From: DATBQN01 sp963755825
GTDB taxonomy: Bacteria > Acidobacteriota > Thermoanaerobaculia > Multivoradales > UBA5704
Assembly: GCA_963755825.1 (NCBI GenBank)
Contig: CAVWLA010000003.1
Location: 1,550,001-1,614,000, forward strand
DNA: 64,000 bases
Direction: 5' to 3'
Part shown: piece after piece, positions 63,044-64,000 of the stretch
How the letters are laid out: every line of letters begins with the position of its first letter
How positions within the stretch are numbered: position 1 is the first letter of the stretch
Made by a program: the position numbers and the translations under genes
The notes under the pieces: model-generated
Told to the model about the DNA's origin: nothing
Database searches by the model: none
The model's input: only the letters and a program-made list of their open reading frames with translations

Positions 63044-63880
63044 CTACGCGGCGAAATGCCGCGCGACGAGCCCCTCGAGGATGCGCTCAGCACCGATGCC
63101 GCGCAGCCGCATCGCCGGCGCCCCCAGCAGATCCTCGGCGAGCGCCAGCCCGCGTGCCGCGCCCCCCGGCGTCTCGCCGAGGCTCGCGAGGCCGGCGAGC
63201 ACCGCCGCCGCTGCGTTCGCCCACGGCCGGCCGGCGCGCGGGTCGTCGAACTTCTGGCCCGCGGCGAGCGCTTCGGCAGCTGCCAACAGATATACGGCCG
63301 AGCGGGTCCTGGCGTACTCGCCGACCGCCGCCGCGAAGCGCCGGGCGAGCGGCTCGACCGCCGCCGCGTCGACCGCCACGGCCGGCCCCAGGTAGACGGC
63401 GAGCGAGCGGCTGCGGAGCGTCGGCAGGAGGTCGCGGGCGGAGGGGGCGAGGAGGAGGAAGTTGCGCGGCGAGGTGAGGTGCGGCTCCTCGAGCGCCTTG
63501 AGGAGCGCGTTGGCCGCCTCCGGCGACAGGGTCTCGGCGTTGGCGATGACGAAGACCTGGCCGCGCGCCTCGAACGGCGACACCTGCGCCGCCCGCAGCA
63601 GCTCGCGGGTCGCCTCGACCGAGGTCGCGGTCTTCAGATCGCGCTCGAGCACCTGGAGGTCGGGATGGAAGGCGGCCTCGGCGCCGCCCTCGGGCCAGGC
63701 GATGCGCCGGCAGTGGCGGCAGATGCCGCACGGCCGCTCGGCCGGCTCGGAGTCGCAGAGGAGGATCTGCGCCAGGCGGATCGCCGCGGCGCGCCGCGCC
63801 GGCTCGTCGCCGCCGTGGAGGATGACCGCGGGATAGAGCTCGCCGCGGCGGGCGAGGTCCTCCGCCGCCGCGGAGCTCAC
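63044..63880 (-). CDS. holB: DNA polymerase III subunit delta' (HolB-like clamp-loader subunit)
   Basis: The 278-residue protein matches the ATPase-fold delta' subunit: AVILHGGDEPARRAAAIRLA, the zinc-binding CGICRHCRRI, HPDLQVLE, VFVIANAETLSPEAANALLK and ALEEPHLTSPRNFLLLAPS with SRS near the sensor region. The Walker A is degenerate, as usual for delta'. The GTG start overlaps the stop codon of the upstream frame (GTGA), the common tmk-holB arrangement. Confidence 0.88.
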   Translation of the reverse strand: MSSAAAEDLARRGELYPAVILHGGDEPARRAAAIRLAQILLCDSEPAERPCGICRHCRRIAWPEGGAEAAFHPDLQVLERDLKTATSVEATRELLRAAQVSPFEARGQVFVIANAETLSPEAANALLKALEEPHLTSPRNFLLLAPSARDLLPTLRSRSLAVYLGPAVAVDAAAVEPLARRFAAAVGEYARTRSAVYLLAAAEALAAGQKFDDPRAGRPWANAAAAVLAGLASLGETPGGAARGLALAEDLLGAPAMRLRGIGAERILEGLVARHFAA

Positions 63881-64000
63881 GCCGGGACCTCGCCCTCCGG
63901 CAGCGGCGCGGCGCCCCGCTCGTGGGGAACCGGCTCGACGAGCCCGAGGCCGAAGATGCCGGCGAGCGCCGCCTCGACCTGGGCGGCGGTCTCCGCCGGG
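63877..64000 (-). CDS. C-terminal end of an upstream gene, probably thymidylate kinase
   Basis: The frame enters at the right edge and ends with TGA overlapping the holB start. The visible ~40 residues read PAETAAQVEAALAGIFGLG followed by a Glu/Pro-rich tail. Such a PAE-x-VxxxV helix is typical of Tmk C-termini, and tmk usually precedes holB. The call rests mainly on gene order. Confidence 0.45.
   Translation of the reverse strand, partial: PAETAAQVEAALAGIFGLGLVEPVPHERGAAPLPEGEVPA

Overview
The window is GC-rich (most genes use G or C at third codon positions) and bacterial. An outer-membrane Omp85-like barrel, a heptose-kinase-like GHMP enzyme, lipoproteins and a Wzm-type permease indicate a diderm. 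The gene style suggests a member of the Acidobacteriota (perhaps Thermoanaerobaculia/Holophagae): secreted PKD and FG-GAP proteins, a peptidase-propeller-barrel protein, a SigR-like ECF sigma factor, and nuoABCDHIJKLMN without nuoEFG. That assignment is inference; there is no rRNA or other decisive marker here. I see no tRNA, rRNA, CRISPR array or insertion sequence.

Region 1 (1-9757, minus strand): the N-terminus of a polytopic membrane protein, a 1600-residue PKD surface protein, a secreted 434-residue protein with a strong promoter and a long structured leader, a seven-repeat FG-GAP protein, and an orphan ABC-2 permease. Region 2 (9791-12665, plus): a clear sigma-70 promoter drives an XRE regulator, a TPR protein and a secreted protein, closed by an intrinsic terminator. 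Region 3 (12668-16750, minus): a GHMP sugar kinase and an M23 endopeptidase, then a SigR/RsrA-like sigma/anti-sigma pair with a thioredoxin-fold protein that has lost its CxxC. Region 4 (17030-27930, minus): an 11-gene complex I operon from a consensus promoter; its NuoC carries Ala/Pro-rich extensions at both ends.

Region 5 (28071-44051): an NTF2-like secreted protein, a cyclooxygenase/dioxygenase-like haem peroxidase, a truncated DUF433 gene, a methyltransferase-VOC pair, topA and dprA. It also holds a three-gene envelope operon ending in a zinc-peptidase/beta-propeller/Omp85-like fusion, a class II cyclic-nucleotide phosphodiesterase-like protein and a membrane-anchored methyltransferase. 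Region 6 (44163-52322): an Rhs polymorphic-toxin locus. An array of 21-bp repeats precedes a secreted protein and a large Rhs protein, which has one frameshift and a PD-(D/E)xK nuclease-like tip. A HEAT-repeat immunity candidate overlaps its stop codon. Then comes a displaced second tip with its own immunity candidate. The two tips are preceded by a 585-bp direct repeat in matching reading frames, so recombination would swap toxins.

Region 7 (52467-64000): housekeeping genes (a YycJ-like MBL protein, purS-purQ-purL, purF, hemF, holB and probably the end of tmk). They flank an overlapping gene pair encoding a PLP aromatic-amino-acid decarboxylase and an iodotyrosine-deiodinase-like flavoprotein, and a SurA-N/DsbA-type lipoprotein. 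The most original material is the decarboxylase-deiodinase pair, the Rhs cassette, the peptidase-Omp85 fusion and the cyclooxygenase-like protein.
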